A DNA stretch of 55,905 nt from JAWKTM01 sp041399085 (GCA_041399085.1 JAWKTM010000047.1:1-55905), one strand, 5' to 3'. Numbered from the stretch's first letter, positions 1-9,891 are shown. Numbers and translations: made by a program. The notes: generated by a model not told the origin, from the sequence alone.

Positions 1-1
1 T

Positions 2-190
2 ATGATCGCCTCGTTCTTGTTGCCGTTTCTAACGTTTTTCGCCATTACCAGTTTCATCCTCCGCAAGGAATTGACAGTCTTTCTGGTGACGGCGGTGGCT
101 TACGGATTCAGCACTACGGCCATGATGATCCCGGCAATATTTGAGTTTGATATTGCGATGGGGCGCACGAAACTGGCCGATGAGGACTAG
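2..190 (+). CDS. Small hydrophobic protein, or the end of a larger membrane protein cut by the window edge
   Basis: The reading frame is open from the first bases of the window and encodes up to 62 residues, mostly two hydrophobic stretches (about residues 4-20 and 26-48) followed by a polar tail ending LADED. Only one base precedes the ATG, so the gene may start outside the window and this may be just its C-terminal end. I do not recognise the family. It lies 86 bp upstream of two decayed CNNM/CBS genes in the same direction and could have been the first gene of that operon, but this is inference from position only. Confidence 0.4.
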   Translation: MIASFLLPFLTFFAITSFILRKELTVFLVTAVAYGFSTTAMMIPAIFEFDIAMGRTKLADED

Positions 191-276
191 CGGGGGTTTC
201 CCTCCACTGACGCAGGCGCCTCGCTCACTATCGCGGCCGATGGCCATTCGCCTCTCTTTTCCGACCAGTCGCCAGC

Positions 277-1544
277 ATGTTACTTGAACTCGCTCCCTGG
301 CTGATCGCGATGCTGGCGCTGATTGCGTGCTCGGCATTTTTTTCGGCCAGCGAAGCCGCTTTGTTTTATTTGCGATGGCCGGACCGAAAGCGATTGGCCG
401 AAGGCACGGCTTCCCAACAGCTCGCGGCACGATTGCTGAACGATCCCGACCGACTGTTGTCGGGTGTGTTGTTTTGCAACCTCGTCGTCAACATGCTGTA
501 CTTTGCCATTACGTCGATCGCGGGCCTACAGATCGAACGAGCGGGCGAGGGCAGTCGGTCATTGTCGATCGGATTCTCGACGTTCTCCGTTTTGGTCGTC
601 ATTGTGATGGCCGAGATGGTCCCCAAGAGTTTGGCGGTCTTGCGAGCGTATTGGTTGGCGGGTCTCGTTGCCCGACCTCTGGCATTAGCCGTGAGATTGG
701 TGGACCCCGTAATGCCCGCCTTGCGAACAGCCAACGTATTGAGCCAGCGATTGGTTTGGCCCGGTTTCTCGAAAGAGCCGTACATGGAGGTTTCGGACCT
801 CGAACGCGCGATCGAACTATCCACGACCGATGCGGATTTGATCGAGCAAGAGCGACTGGTGCTGCGCAACATCGTGCTGTTGTCGGAAATTCGCGTGGAC
901 GAGTGGATGCGGCCGCGGACTCGCTTCTTGGCTTTTCGCCCGCCCGTTAGCGTCGACGATTTGGACGGTCGGCGTCCGGCGAGCGGCTATTTGCTGGTGA
1001 CGGAACCGGATTCCGAAGAAGTCGCCGGTGCGATACCGCTGCGTGATCTGGCTCGGTTGCCGCGATTTGATCTACAGAAGTTCGCCGAACCGGTATTAAT
1101 TGTTCCCTGGTGCGCTACCGTGGCGGATGTACTGGAAAAGATGGTTGCCCAGCGGCGACGCGTAACGGTAGTTGTGAACGAATTTGGCGAAACGATCGGC
1201 ATTCTCACATCGAGGACGTGCTGGATACCATTTTCTCCTATGGTCCATATCTCGCAGCGGTCGCCCCACGGAACTCGCTCGATCTTGCAAGTCAGCGATA
1301 CGTTATGGCATGTCACGGGGATGACGAGCTTGCGACGTTTGGGACGCTATTTCAACACGGAGAGTGCCGCCCAGCCGCAGTGTGACCGTCGCGGGGGAGT
1401 GATTCAGAGTCCTTGCAACGCCTGCCCGAACTGAACGACGAGTGTGACTGGGGGCCTTTTCACTTGCGGGTGCTCGTCATCCGACCGAGGTCGGATGCTG
1501 GTCGGAAACTGACTCGACCCATTCCGGTGGAGCAGGACAAGTGA
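277..1544 (+). pseudogene. CNNM/CBS-domain (CorC/HlyC-like) membrane protein, frameshifted copy 1
   Basis: The N-terminal two thirds read cleanly: a DUF21/CNNM transmembrane domain (about residues 1-185, with FFSASEAALF and MAEMVPKSLAVL typical of the family), then a CBS-like region (about 190-310). After VNEFGETIGILT, near 1207, the family-like continuation IEDVLDTIFSYGP is in another frame. The original frame returns for LWHVTGMTSLRRLGRYF, and near 1392 it is lost again. The C-terminal end TVxGVIQS...LPELNDECDWGPFHLRVLVI sits in a third frame and stops at 1544. At least three indels are therefore needed. The restored stop overlaps the GTG of the next gene (GTGA), so the two were translationally coupled. 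The family is linked to metal-ion (Mg/Co) transport; a working product is unlikely. Confidence 0.8.
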
Positions 1545-2492
1545 TTGTCATCCTCCTGCTCCTGGTCGTCGGTTTGTTGCTGAGCGCTTTTCTACAGCGG
1601 CAGCGAGCAGGGATTCTACCGAGCGACGCGAGTGCGTTTGGTGTTAGATAGCCGATCGGGAGATTGGATATCGCGCGACTGTTATGGCTAACGAACAATC
1701 CAGCGTTGTTTGTGGCCACCACGTTGATCGGAAACAACCTAGCGAACTATCTTACGTCGCTGGGCACGGTGCTGGCGCAGCGAATCAGGCCGGCCGGATC
1801 ACACTTTGTCGATCTTATCGCGCCGGTCCTATTTACGCCGATAGTGTTTGTCTACGGCGAATTGCTTCCTAAGAATCTGTTCTTTCATGCCCCGAATCGT
1901 TTTATTTTGACTGGCCGGCCCGCCATTTCTATTATGTACGGTGGCGTTCTTGCCGATTTCCGGTCTGCTGTGGGTGTTTGGCCGAGTCTTGCAACGATTG
2001 TTAGGCTCGACTCCCTTACGTGTGCGTTGACTTTGGCCAGAAGAGAACTGCGGCAAGTGATCGTGGAGGTAAAGATACGGCTTACTCCACGGTGTACAAC
2101 AACGGTTGATCGAAAACTTGTTCGAGACCGCGTCCGATCCAATCGCTCCATTTGTCGTGAGGCTAGAGAATGTCACACACGCGCTGAACGCCTCGCATTC
2201 GGTCTATGAAGCTTGCCAAGACGAACAATGTGGACGCAGTGTGCTTGTTTGATCCGCATAGCGCGAATTGGTCGGCTATGTTCGTTTGGCCGATTTGTAT
2301 CTGGACGAATCACCCCTTTCGGATTCGATTCAGTTATTGCCGAGAATTGCCCCAACCGAACCGGTGATTGCCGCTTTGATTCGCCTGGAAACAAGCAACG
2401 CCGATATGGGAGCGATGGTCGATCGCCAGGGCGGAACATTGGGAATCGTGTTCACCCGACAGTTGACAGTTCCGCTATTCGACGGAGTCTAA
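1541..2492 (+). pseudogene. CNNM/CBS-domain membrane protein, frameshifted copy 2
   Basis: A second, shorter member of the same family begins at GTG 1541, overlapping the stop of copy 1. It opens with a hydrophobic segment (VIVILLLLVVGLLLSAF) and then needs an indel near 1588 to continue as YSGSEQGFYRATRVRLVLDS. Another near 1666 gives LLWLTNNPALFVATTLIGNNLANYLTSLG, the most recognisable part, followed by VYGELLPKNLFFHAPNRF. The frame is lost again around 1930-2090. The C-terminal CBS-like end (VGYVRLADLYLDESPLSDSIQLLP to TRQLTVPLFDGV) is again in another frame. At least four indels are present. Tandem CNNM genes are common in planctomycetes, and both copies here look dead. Confidence 0.75.
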
Positions 2493-2743
2493 GTCAGCAT
2501 ATCGCTGGTTTCGTATTTTGAATTTGCCGAGATGCTATTCGACGAATGACGCCGCTGGATCACATTTCTTCCGGCGGCGCGGCAGGATCAGCGGCGGCAC
2601 TCACGCCCGTTGCGACTTCGGGCAAATACCCGCTCGTTGATAAATCGGTCCGGACCTGTTCTCGTAAACCATTCAGCTGAAACGCGAAGCAGTGCGGCCC
2701 CAATTAAACAAGTCTCCCGCCGCACATCACAGCGGTGGGGGCC

Positions 2744-3900
2744 CTAATGGTCTGCCAACGCACCGGCAAGCAGGCTGCCCAGCGGTGCAGTTCCCATAAA
2801 GGCCATCGTATAGAAACTCATCACACGTCCCCGTTTATCTTCGTCAACAATCGTTTGCAACAGAGTGTTACAAGCTGCCATTTGCAACATAATGCCCATG
2901 TGATTACCAGAAACGCCAATGACAACGGGATCGTTCGGGACCATGAGAAGGCGATCATACCCAGACCGAGCAGTGAAGTCGCCCATACCATTTTGCGACC
3001 CAAACCAAAGACCGTTCGGCGCGAGGCCAAGTATAAGGCGTACGATCAATGCTCCGACGCCCGAGGCGCCGTTGAGAAATCCATAAAGCTGTGGGCCGCC
3101 GTGAAGTACATCACTGGCGAATGCGGGAAGCAAGACTGTCATCAGCATTCCCGTCAGGCTGACCAGTGCCATCATCAACAACGCGTATCGGTGGAAACCC
3201 AAAGGCGTAGCGATCCCTTCACTCAATCCTGCTCGAAAACGGCCGGTGGGACGCGGGCGTGAGGGCAGAAATCTCGCATGATGGCATAAGCAATGATAAC
3301 AGCCAAATAGCTGATCGCGTTGAACAAGAAACGAGGATCACGCCGGCCACTGTTAGCAGAATGCCTGCCGCGAACAGGCCAATCAGGCGAGATGCGTGAC
3401 AAGGATGAATTCAAAGCGATCGCGTTGGGAAGATCCTCGCGAGTCGGGACCATATCCACAAGGAAAGCTTGTCGTGTGGGCATATCAAAGGCATTCGCCA
3501 ACCCCAGCACGCCGCTGAGAGCGAGAATATTCCACACTTGCAAGTTGTCCTCCAGACCAACAGCAGCAGGACAATCGCTTGCATCATGGCCACGGACTGG
3601 GTTGCTATGAGCGTCCGTTGGCGACTTACGCGATCGGATAAAACTCCAGCGACCGGCGCAGAAAGAATGTCGGTATCTGAGCTGCAAAAGCGACCGTTCC
3701 CAGCAATAGCGAAGACCCGGTCATTTGATAGACGAGCCATGCCAGCGCGGTTTGCTGCATCCAAGTGCCGGTAAGCGAGATTCCTGCCCAGCATGAACAG
3801 GCGATAGTTTCGGTGCCGTAATGCTCAGCATTGCGCGCCCACGGGAGCAGGCGATGCGGATGGCTGCGAGCTTGCCAGAGGTTCTGCCATGTTCTTCCTG
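2744..3900 (-). pseudogene. MFS transporter (drug/siderophore-type exporter), multiply frameshifted
   Basis: Minus-strand pieces in all three frames assemble into one major facilitator protein: RHRNYRLFMLG, ISLTGTWMQQTALAWLVYQMTGSS, APVAGVLSDRVSRQRTLIATQSVAMMQAIVLLLLVW, NILALSGVLGLANAFDMPTR, QAFLVDMVPTREDLPNAIAL and, in the last 160 residues, YALLMMALVSLTGMLMTVLLPAFASDVLHGG and DEDKRGRVMSFYTMAFMGTAPLGS. Order and content fit the EntS/MFS_3-like group of 12-helix exporters. At least five frame changes are needed. The product ends at GALADH, where members usually continue, so the C-terminus is also lost. It lies tail to tail with copy 2 of the CNNM genes and downstream of the intact isomerase-like gene on the same strand. 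Confidence 0.75.
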
Positions 3901-4035
3901 AGTGGATTCGTCGCGTTCGACGCTTGTATACACGACGAAGCGGCGGTCGCAAAACAGGTGCCAGCAGCGGCGGCAGGTTTGGCGATCACCCGGATGCGGT
4001 TTCAACCGCGAACGAGTGCTGCTTGCACGCGTGAG

Positions 4036-4842
4036 TTAGCCGATGTGAAGCTGTTCGAAGCTGGCCTTCGAGTCGGCCAGTAACTCGCGATAGTCAAACG
4101 ACTCGATCTCTTCGCCCAATAATTCCAGCTCGTAGAAGCCGTCATAACCGCCGCGTGTGAGACGACGCACGATCTCCGGCAGCGGAATTTCGCCGTCGCC
4201 CAGTCGACAGCGGTCCTGTTCGCCTTGCGGCGGTCGGCGGGCATCGCCGAGTTGCACCAGAGCGATTCGTGACGCCAATTCTGGCAGCCGCTCGACGACC
4301 GCCGGATCAAGTCCGAAATGGTAAGTATCCAACACCAGCTTGAGCCGCGAGCACTTGATCGAATCGATCACCTCCAGCGTATCGTCCAGATTCGTGAGAA
4401 ACGTCCACTCGCTGGCACAACCCTCGTGCATCGGCTCCAGTGCGAGCGTGACTTGCTGACGCTCGGCCGCTTCGGCCAACTCGGACAGAGCTGTCCGCAC
4501 CAATCGACGAGCATGGTTGTGCGTGTGACCGGCGCGGGCTCCCGTATAAATAATGAGGCAACTGGCCTTCAACGCCCCGGCCATCTCGACCGCGTCCACG
4601 GCGTCGGCCACCGCCTCTTTGAAGCTGCGGCCGTCACTGCCGGTGAAGCCGCCGGCCCATGAGAGGCTCGAAACCTCGGCTTGGCTTTCGGCCAGCAGCT
4701 CGGCTCCCTTCTCTTCGCCGATGTCCGACAGTTTCTGCCGCCACACGCCGAGCGCGCGGATGCCGGCCTGCAAATAAGACTGAACGTCCTCCTCGAACGT
4801 CCAGCGAAACGTCGTCATTTCATTGACCGCAAAGCGAGCCAT
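4036..4842 (-). CDS. Sugar phosphate isomerase/epimerase family protein (AP-endonuclease-2-like TIM barrel)
   Basis: 268 residues starting MARFAVNEMTTFRW. The frame is open upstream to 5127, but this ATG has a good GGGAGA ribosome-binding site about 8 nt before it and the upstream part is not protein-like. The xylose-isomerase-like TIM-barrel pattern is clear: LALEPM (metal Glu), LKLVLDTYHFG (metal Asp and His), LVQLGDARRPP, and a late YELELLG carrying the last acidic ligand. The family acts on sugars or sugar phosphates using a divalent metal; the substrate cannot be told here. It is the only undamaged gene between 277 and 6394, which argues that it is still under selection while its neighbours decay. 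Confidence 0.8.
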   Translation of the reverse strand: MARFAVNEMTTFRWTFEEDVQSYLQAGIRALGVWRQKLSDIGEEKGAELLAESQAEVSSLSWAGGFTGSDGRSFKEAVADAVDAVEMAGALKASCLIIYTGARAGHTHNHARRLVRTALSELAEAAERQQVTLALEPMHEGCASEWTFLTNLDDTLEVIDSIKCSRLKLVLDTYHFGLDPAVVERLPELASRIALVQLGDARRPPQGEQDRCRLGDGEIPLPEIVRRLTRGGYDGFYELELLGEEIESFDYRELLADSKASFEQLHIG

Positions 4843-5105
4843 CCGTGAATTCTCCCGACCATCGTGGCCTGCCGCGATTGCGGCGTCCGATTTGGCACGA
4901 AAACGAGCGGGCCCTAGTATGTCGCATTCGCAGGTGACTGTAAAGAAACGGCGAAGTTGGCAATCACAAAGGTTGATGCGTCCGGGATTCGATATCCGGC
5001 CGACTGGATCATGCCCACACTTCGCCGTGTCGCGAGGTCCGCCAGTCCCGCGATGACCGTGGCTGACGGCTGATGAACGAAACGTCTTGATAGAAGGCAC
5101 TTCCC

Positions 5106-6160
5106 GTGGCAATTGAGAAACTTCCATCGGTGCACGAAGCGGCTCCTGCGATCATGTCGGGTTCGCTGCATCCGCGCGAACTGGTCGACTTCTGTCTGGC
5201 TCGAATCAATCAATTCGACGATCGGTTGCGAGCCTGGGTGTTGGTCGACGCGGACGGAGCACGCCGCGAGGCCGATCGGCTGGGCGAACTGGCTCGGCGC
5301 GGCGAGTGGCTTGGGCACTGCATGGGATTCCGATTGGAATTAAGGACATTGTCGACGTGCGACTGGCCCACGCTTACGCAGAGTTCGCCGTTGCCGCGAC
5401 ATGGACGCCGGCGGCGCGGACGCTCGGTCGTGCGTCGGCTGCGAAGCGGGCGCGATTCTCTTGGGCAAGACGGTCACGACCGAGGTTCGCTTGTTTCGAT
5501 CCGCCGCCGACTCGCAATCCTTGGGATTTGAATCGCACGCCGGGCGGATCGAGCAACAGCAGCTGCGCCGCCGTGGCGATGGAGATGTGCATGGCGGCCA
5601 TCCGGTTCCGCCAGACGGGCGGTTCGATCACGCGACCGGCTAGTTTCTGCGGCGTGGCGGGACTAAGGCATCGCCTGGCGTTCCGCTCGCGGGCGTAGTG
5701 CCAGTCTCGCCGCGGCTGGATCACACGTCGGTCCAATCGGACGGCTGCGCTGGATCTTGCCGCGGTTTGGGGAGCGATTACCCGATAACCGCGAAGCGAC
5801 GCTGCTGGCCGCCGTGTTGGAGATGCCGCTGAAGCTGGCGGTGATCGAGTCCTTCACATGGAGACGGCCAGCAATGAAGTGCGGCGAGCGACGCGAGGAG
5901 GCGATCGATTTGATTTGCGGACGCGGGAAGGGCGAACGGTTCGAGCTGCCTCCGTCATTCGCCGATTTGGCGACGATGCACCGTCGGATCATGGCGTACG
6001 ACGCAGCGGCTTATCACCGAGCGGCAGGCAGAGCCCGAAGCGGTTCGGGCCGCACGTTCGCGAGTTGATCGAATTCCGGTTTGGCGACAACCGGGGACGT
6101 ACGCCGAGGCGGTCGCCTTTCAGCGTGTTGCCGGGCGGAGTTCGCCGCGTTGCTGGTGCG
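5106..6160 (+). pseudogene. Amidase (amidase-signature family), frameshifted and 3'-truncated
   Basis: The N-terminus (IEKLPSVHEAAPAIMSGSLHPRELVDFCLARINQFDDRLRAWVLVD) reads from GTG 5106. An indel near 5315 is needed to reach LHGIPIGIKDIVDV, which holds the catalytic Lys. Further indels lead to AGAILLGKTVTTE, FACFDPPPTRNPWDLNRTPGGSS and QTGGSITRPASFCGVAGL, the Ser-cisSer part of the amidase triad. The C-terminal part (LPPSFADLATMHRRIMAYDAAAYHR, FGPHVRELIE, TYAEAVAFQR, CRAEFAALL) continues in changing frames to about 6150. There the sequence runs directly into the opposite-strand queG fragment, so the last segment of the amidase is missing. Five or more indels plus a terminal deletion make it non-functional. 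Confidence 0.75.
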
Positions 6161-6394
6161 ATACGGCATCGCCAACATCAGCAGGCTTCGCACGCCATCG
6201 AGCACCGAACGGGGATGCTCGTAAGCCGCCGCGCGATCCGGCAGATATTGCATCTGCCCGGCGTACCCGCGTTCCAGCCACTCGCGAAACCGCGAGATTC
6301 CGGTTGGCTCGACGGCCGGGCACGAGCCGGAGAGCGTGAAGCCGAGTTCGCCGGCGCGGGCTTTCAATTGGGACGTGAGTTCGCGTGAATTCAT
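6150..6394 (-). pseudogene. queG: Epoxyqueuosine reductase QueG, 5' fragment only
   Basis: From ATG 6394 the minus strand reads MNSRELTSQLKARAGELGFT, then ISRFREWLERGYAGQMQYLPDRAAAYEHPRSVLDGVRSLLMLAMPYRT. This is the characteristic N-terminal domain of QueG, the cobalamin/Fe-S enzyme that performs the last step of queuosine synthesis in tRNA anticodons. Only about 80 residues remain. The cobalamin-binding core and both [4Fe-4S] ferredoxin motifs are absent, and after PYRT the frame reads into the amidase remnant of the other strand. A deletion joining the 3' parts of two convergent genes explains this. The gene must lie elsewhere if the organism makes queuosine. Confidence 0.75.
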
Positions 6395-7012
6395 CCTGGC
6401 GATGTTAGTGGACGATGGCCATGCAAGCACCGTCGCCTTCCGCTCCGCGAAAGCAGCGTCCCCGCAAAAGCAGCATTCCCGCAATAGCAACGCGTTCTTC
6501 CCGCAATCCAAAACTTTCGCACCCAAGCTGCGGCCGCCAAGCACGCGTCCGAACGGCCCGACACACCATCGCCGCCGCACAATTCGACTGTCGACGCACC
6601 CAACAGCCGCCCGCTGGCCGAAAATAAGGCCCTCGGCATCTCCGTTGACCTTGTACTTCTCGGCAATCGAGGGGTAAACGGGCCCGGAGAGCGACAGAGT
6701 GCCGAAAAGTTATCCCCCAACGGGTCCGTTGGGCCGCTTCTCGTCGGCGATCCGATGCCCTACGGGCCCGTTGACCTTCATGTTGCAGGCAACTCAGCCC
6801 CCATCGGACCCGACGGCTGGCAAATCGGCGGCGAGTCTCGGCCGCTCTGTAACGCCGACCGATTTCGTGGCCATATTTCGATGCCTGTTGACAGCCGATA
6901 GTCGATAGAGCAATAATCAGCGTGCGTTTATATGACGGCGTTGGTCAGTCGCCGAAGGAATGCGTCGCGACCCTCGCCCGATCCCCGCCAATTCTTCCAA
7001 AGGATCCCGCCT
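6395..7012. other. Intergenic gap of about 0.6 kb, no gene recognised
   Basis: Between the queG remnant and the DUF1501 start there is no frame with family-like content. Short direct echoes occur at 6464-6500 (gcaaaagcagcattcccgca and a similar phrase) and at 6717-6775 (two copies of a gggtccgttg/gggcccgttg phrase). DUF1501 genes are often preceded by a PSD1/DUF1549/DUF1553 gene; no trace of one is visible here. Confidence 0.5.
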
Positions 7013-8296
7013 ATGTTGACGTTTTCGACCGGTCGCTCGAACGACTATTGCGATGGGGTTTCGCGACGCAGCTTTCTCCGCATCGGCGCCATGGGGCTCG
7101 GCGGATTGAGTCTGACGATGGCCGATTTGCTGCGGGCCGAAGCGGCTGCGGGAATTGGGTCGTCGCACAAGGCGGTGATCAACATCCACCTCAGCGGTGG
7201 ACCGTCGCATCAAGACATGTTCGACTTGAAGCCCAACGCACCGGTCGAGTATCGCGGGGAATTTAATCCGATCGCCACGAACGTGCCGGGCATCGAAATC
7301 TGCGAGCACATGCCGCAGTTGGCTCAGATGGCCGATCGCTACACGATCATTCGTTCGCTGGTCGGCTCGACCGGACAGCATTCCAATTACCAGACGCACT
7401 CGGGATTCGATCAACGTGACCTGCAAGTTGTCGGCGGTCGTCCGGCGTTGGGCAGCGTGGTCAGTCGCTTGATGGGCGCGACCGACAGCGGCGCTCCGCC
7501 ATTCATCTCCAGCAACGGCGGCAGCCCGGGCTTTTTGGGACCGAGCTACAAGCCGTATTCGCCAGACAGTGCCGGACGTAACAATCTGAAGCTGCAATCG
7601 AATATGAGTCCCGAGCGATTGGGCGACCGCACTGGTTTGCTCGCTTCGCTGGATCGTTTCCGCCGCGAAGCCGACCGTACCGGTTCGATGGACGCGTTGG
7701 ATGTGTTCACGCAGAAGGCCGTGGAAGTGGTCACCTCCGGTACGTTGGCCGACGCCTTGGACGTGAACAAGGAAGACGCGAAGGTCCGCGAGATTTACGG
7801 CCGCGACGGTTCCAACTTCTTGATGGCTCGTCGATTGATCGAAGCCGGCGTTCGCGTCGTCTCGTTCAACTGGGGCGGCTGGGACACGCACGGCAACAAC
7901 TTCAAGACGCTGAAGACGCAATTGCCGAAGCTGGATGTCGCGATGAGCGCCCTGTTGCAAGACCTGCAACAACGGGGCTTGGACCGCGATGTGGCCGTAG
8001 TGATGTGGGGCGAGTTCGGACGCACGCCGCGCGTGAATTCCGGCGCGGGTCGCGATCACTGGCCCAAGCTGTCGATGTGCTTCTTGGCTGGCGGCGGCAT
8101 GCGTACCGGGCAGGTGATCGGCAGCAGCACTCGCAATGCGGAAGCCGCATTGGATCGCCCGGTCGACTTCCAAAACGTCCACGCCACGCTGTACCGACTC
8201 CTGGGCATCGATGTGCAAACCGTCAAGGTGGACGATCCCGCTGGCCGCCCGCAGTATTTGCTGGAAAACCGCGAAGTGATCGGCGAATTGGTCTAG
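7013..8296 (+). CDS. DUF1501 domain-containing protein, Tat-exported
   Basis: 427 residues. The ATG at 7013 is chosen because AAAGGA lies 8 nt upstream and it places a twin-arginine signal at the N-terminus (SRRSFLRIGAMGLGG, Arg-Arg at residues 18-19, followed by a hydrophobic stretch). The body shows DUF1501 hallmarks: INIHLSGGPSHQDMFDLKP, HMPQLAQMADRYTIIRSL, FNWGGWDTHGNNF and VVMWGEFGRTPRVN with GRDHWP. The fold is related to sulfatase/alkaline phosphatase enzymes and the proteins are abundant in planctomycetes; their substrate is not established. Unlike the copy at 42980, it has no PSD1 gene upstream. A strong terminator follows. Confidence 0.88.
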   Translation: MLTFSTGRSNDYCDGVSRRSFLRIGAMGLGGLSLTMADLLRAEAAAGIGSSHKAVINIHLSGGPSHQDMFDLKPNAPVEYRGEFNPIATNVPGIEICEHMPQLAQMADRYTIIRSLVGSTGQHSNYQTHSGFDQRDLQVVGGRPALGSVVSRLMGATDSGAPPFISSNGGSPGFLGPSYKPYSPDSAGRNNLKLQSNMSPERLGDRTGLLASLDRFRREADRTGSMDALDVFTQKAVEVVTSGTLADALDVNKEDAKVREIYGRDGSNFLMARRLIEAGVRVVSFNWGGWDTHGNNFKTLKTQLPKLDVAMSALLQDLQQRGLDRDVAVVMWGEFGRTPRVNSGAGRDHWPKLSMCFLAGGGMRTGQVIGSSTRNAEAALDRPVDFQNVHATLYRLLGIDVQTVKVDDPAGRPQYLLENREVIGELV

Positions 8297-8371
8297 TTAC
8301 CGCGAGCAAACCGATCGCGTACCTTGCTCGGCGACACAGTGATCGGTTGGCTCGTAAATGTAGAGACGAAG

Positions 8372-8413
8372 AAAGACCTGCCTAAGCGAATTGCTTCGGC
8401 AGGTCTTTTGTTT
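8372..8413 (+). terminator. Rho-independent terminator after the DUF1501 gene
   Basis: An 11-bp perfect inverted repeat, AAAGACCTGCC (8372-8382) with GGCAGGTCTTT (8398-8408), followed by TTTGTTTT. The loop itself holds a second short stem, AAGC/GCTT. It lies about 76 bp after the DUF1501 stop and before the convergent nuclease gene, so it may serve both strands. Confidence 0.85.
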
Positions 8414-8486
8414 TGAGATGGCATCAAGGAATACAGGTGTTGCAGTACGTTATCAATCGCAGGCAACCTGACTCACTCAACTTCCA

Positions 8487-9389
8487 CTACTTCGCCCGAT
8501 TCCGCATTCTTTCCTGCAACGAACTAAGCAGGCTTGCTAACTCGGCCGACGAAGTTGCTTGTAGCTCGGAAACCGTCGATACGGCGTCGCCGAGCAATTC
8601 TTGAAGAATCTGAATCTTTCCAAATTCGATTCCAGCGTCGCGCCCTTCCTCGCGCCCCTTCTCGCGCCCTTTCTCAAGGGCGCCAGCCAAAGTCCATTCG
8701 TAGTCCCGGAGGGCTTTTTCGCGTTGGTTGTACATCTGTCGATCCTCGGTTTTGGCGGCGATGGTTTCCAGCGTCTCAATGGCTTGGTGGAACTCGGCAT
8801 GGGGCAACAGTTGCTTCAGCCGTTCCGAGTCGTACTGGTGGGCGCGCAGCAGCAGGAACACCCACTGGTCCAGTTTGCTCGCGCGGCTGATCGTGGCTTC
8901 GTCCAAATTGTACTTCGGCAGTTCCACCGTGTGTACTTCGATGGCGTCCGACAATTCACGTCGGCTTTCGAGATCGACCATCTGAAACCGGTGATGCCGC
9001 TGTTCCGAGTCGCGGAAAATTAGCTCGTTCACCAAGCAGATCGAAATCGCCGACCTGGCCTGGGCGTAGTTCTGGCCAGCTTCGAGCTGATCGACGTACA
9101 TGCTGCATGCGTAGTACACCAATCGCTCGAGCAGTCCGGATTGCACTGAGATTTGCATTTCGACGTTCAACGACCGCCCGGCCGAATCGCGGCAACGGAC
9201 GTCGAGCACGATCAGCTTGTGTTCCGCGAACTCCTTCATAGTGAACGGATTCAGAATATTGACCTCCACAACCGGCCGCTTGAGCATCAGGATCGCGTTG
9301 AGCAACCCCTTCAACGCCAGCGTGTTCTCCGGCGAGCCGAAAATCTTCTTGAACACGAAGTCCACGGTCGGTTTGATTCCGAGTGGCAT
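8487..9389 (-). CDS. Rpn family PD-(D/E)XK nuclease / putative transposase
   Basis: 300 residues from ATG 9389 (MPLGIKPTVDFVFKKIFGSPEN), with GCGAGG upstream; the longer open frame before it is not family-like. The opening KPTxDFVFKKIFG, the LLNAIL helix, LDVRCRDSAGRSLNVEMQ (the Asp and Glu-x-x of the PD-(D/E)XK core) and RLVYYACSMYVDQL are typical of the Rpn / PDDEXK-2 family. Members can nick or cut DNA and promote RecA-independent recombination in E. coli; many are encoded in multiple divergent copies. The charged tail GREKGREEGRDAG is the usual low-complexity region before the C-terminus. No transposon ends were seen around it. Confidence 0.8.
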   Translation of the reverse strand: MPLGIKPTVDFVFKKIFGSPENTLALKGLLNAILMLKRPVVEVNILNPFTMKEFAEHKLIVLDVRCRDSAGRSLNVEMQISVQSGLLERLVYYACSMYVDQLEAGQNYAQARSAISICLVNELIFRDSEQRHHRFQMVDLESRRELSDAIEVHTVELPKYNLDEATISRASKLDQWVFLLLRAHQYDSERLKQLLPHAEFHQAIETLETIAAKTEDRQMYNQREKALRDYEWTLAGALEKGREKGREEGRDAGIEFGKIQILQELLGDAVSTVSELQATSSAELASLLSSLQERMRNRAK

Positions 9390-9477
9390 GTCGGTCGCCT
9401 CGCGTAAGAGTTGTGCGAGATTGCATTCGCGTGTGGTCGTCAAACTTTTTGGAACGCTCGGTTTGGCTGCGGAGCTC

Positions 9478-9630
9478 TTAATACAACTTGAAATAGATCG
9501 CCACGCCAACCAGGGCGGCCAGTACTAACAATGCCCAGCCGAGCGGCATCTTCCAGAAAATGGAGCGAATCGCGGAGTGCATCGCATGATGCAACAACTG
9601 TTTGAAAAAGTCGCGAAGCCGCGGTTCCAT
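9478..9630 (-). CDS. 50-residue predicted single-pass membrane protein
   Basis: A short minus-strand frame from ATG 9630 to TAA 9478. It encodes an amphipathic, basic N-terminus (MEPRLRDFFKQLLHHAMHSA, then IRSIFWKMPLGW) and one transmembrane helix (ALLVLAALVGVAIYF) ending KLY. The composition is protein-like and the gene ends 88 bp before the start of the nuclease gene on the same strand. No strong ribosome-binding site is visible upstream, and I do not recognise a family. It may be a small conserved membrane protein or a chance frame; the clean helix with a positive-inside N-terminus favours the first. Confidence 0.5.
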   Translation of the reverse strand: MEPRLRDFFKQLLHHAMHSAIRSIFWKMPLGWALLVLAALVGVAIYFKLY

Positions 9631-9891
9631 GATTCGGTTGTCTTACGTGGGAGCTTAGAAATGCGACGACAACTCCGCCGTCATGCCGCGACAATTTAGC
9701 CAGCTTCCGACGGGGATGCAACTTCGTGATGTTGAACGCTGCAACGCGACTCCGTCGAGCGGCGTTTGCTCGGGCGACGAGCGTCGGCCATACTGGTCGC
9801 TCGATTTTTCCATTTCGCCGACGTGCCATGTCAGTTGCCGTTCCGTTTCGCACGCGACGTCAGCACGCCACGCATCGATAGGAGATCCGTT

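Noticed and set aside
8487..9389. Rpn-like gene as an active transposon
   Set aside because: No terminal inverted repeats or target-site duplication were found around it; the family name is historical.
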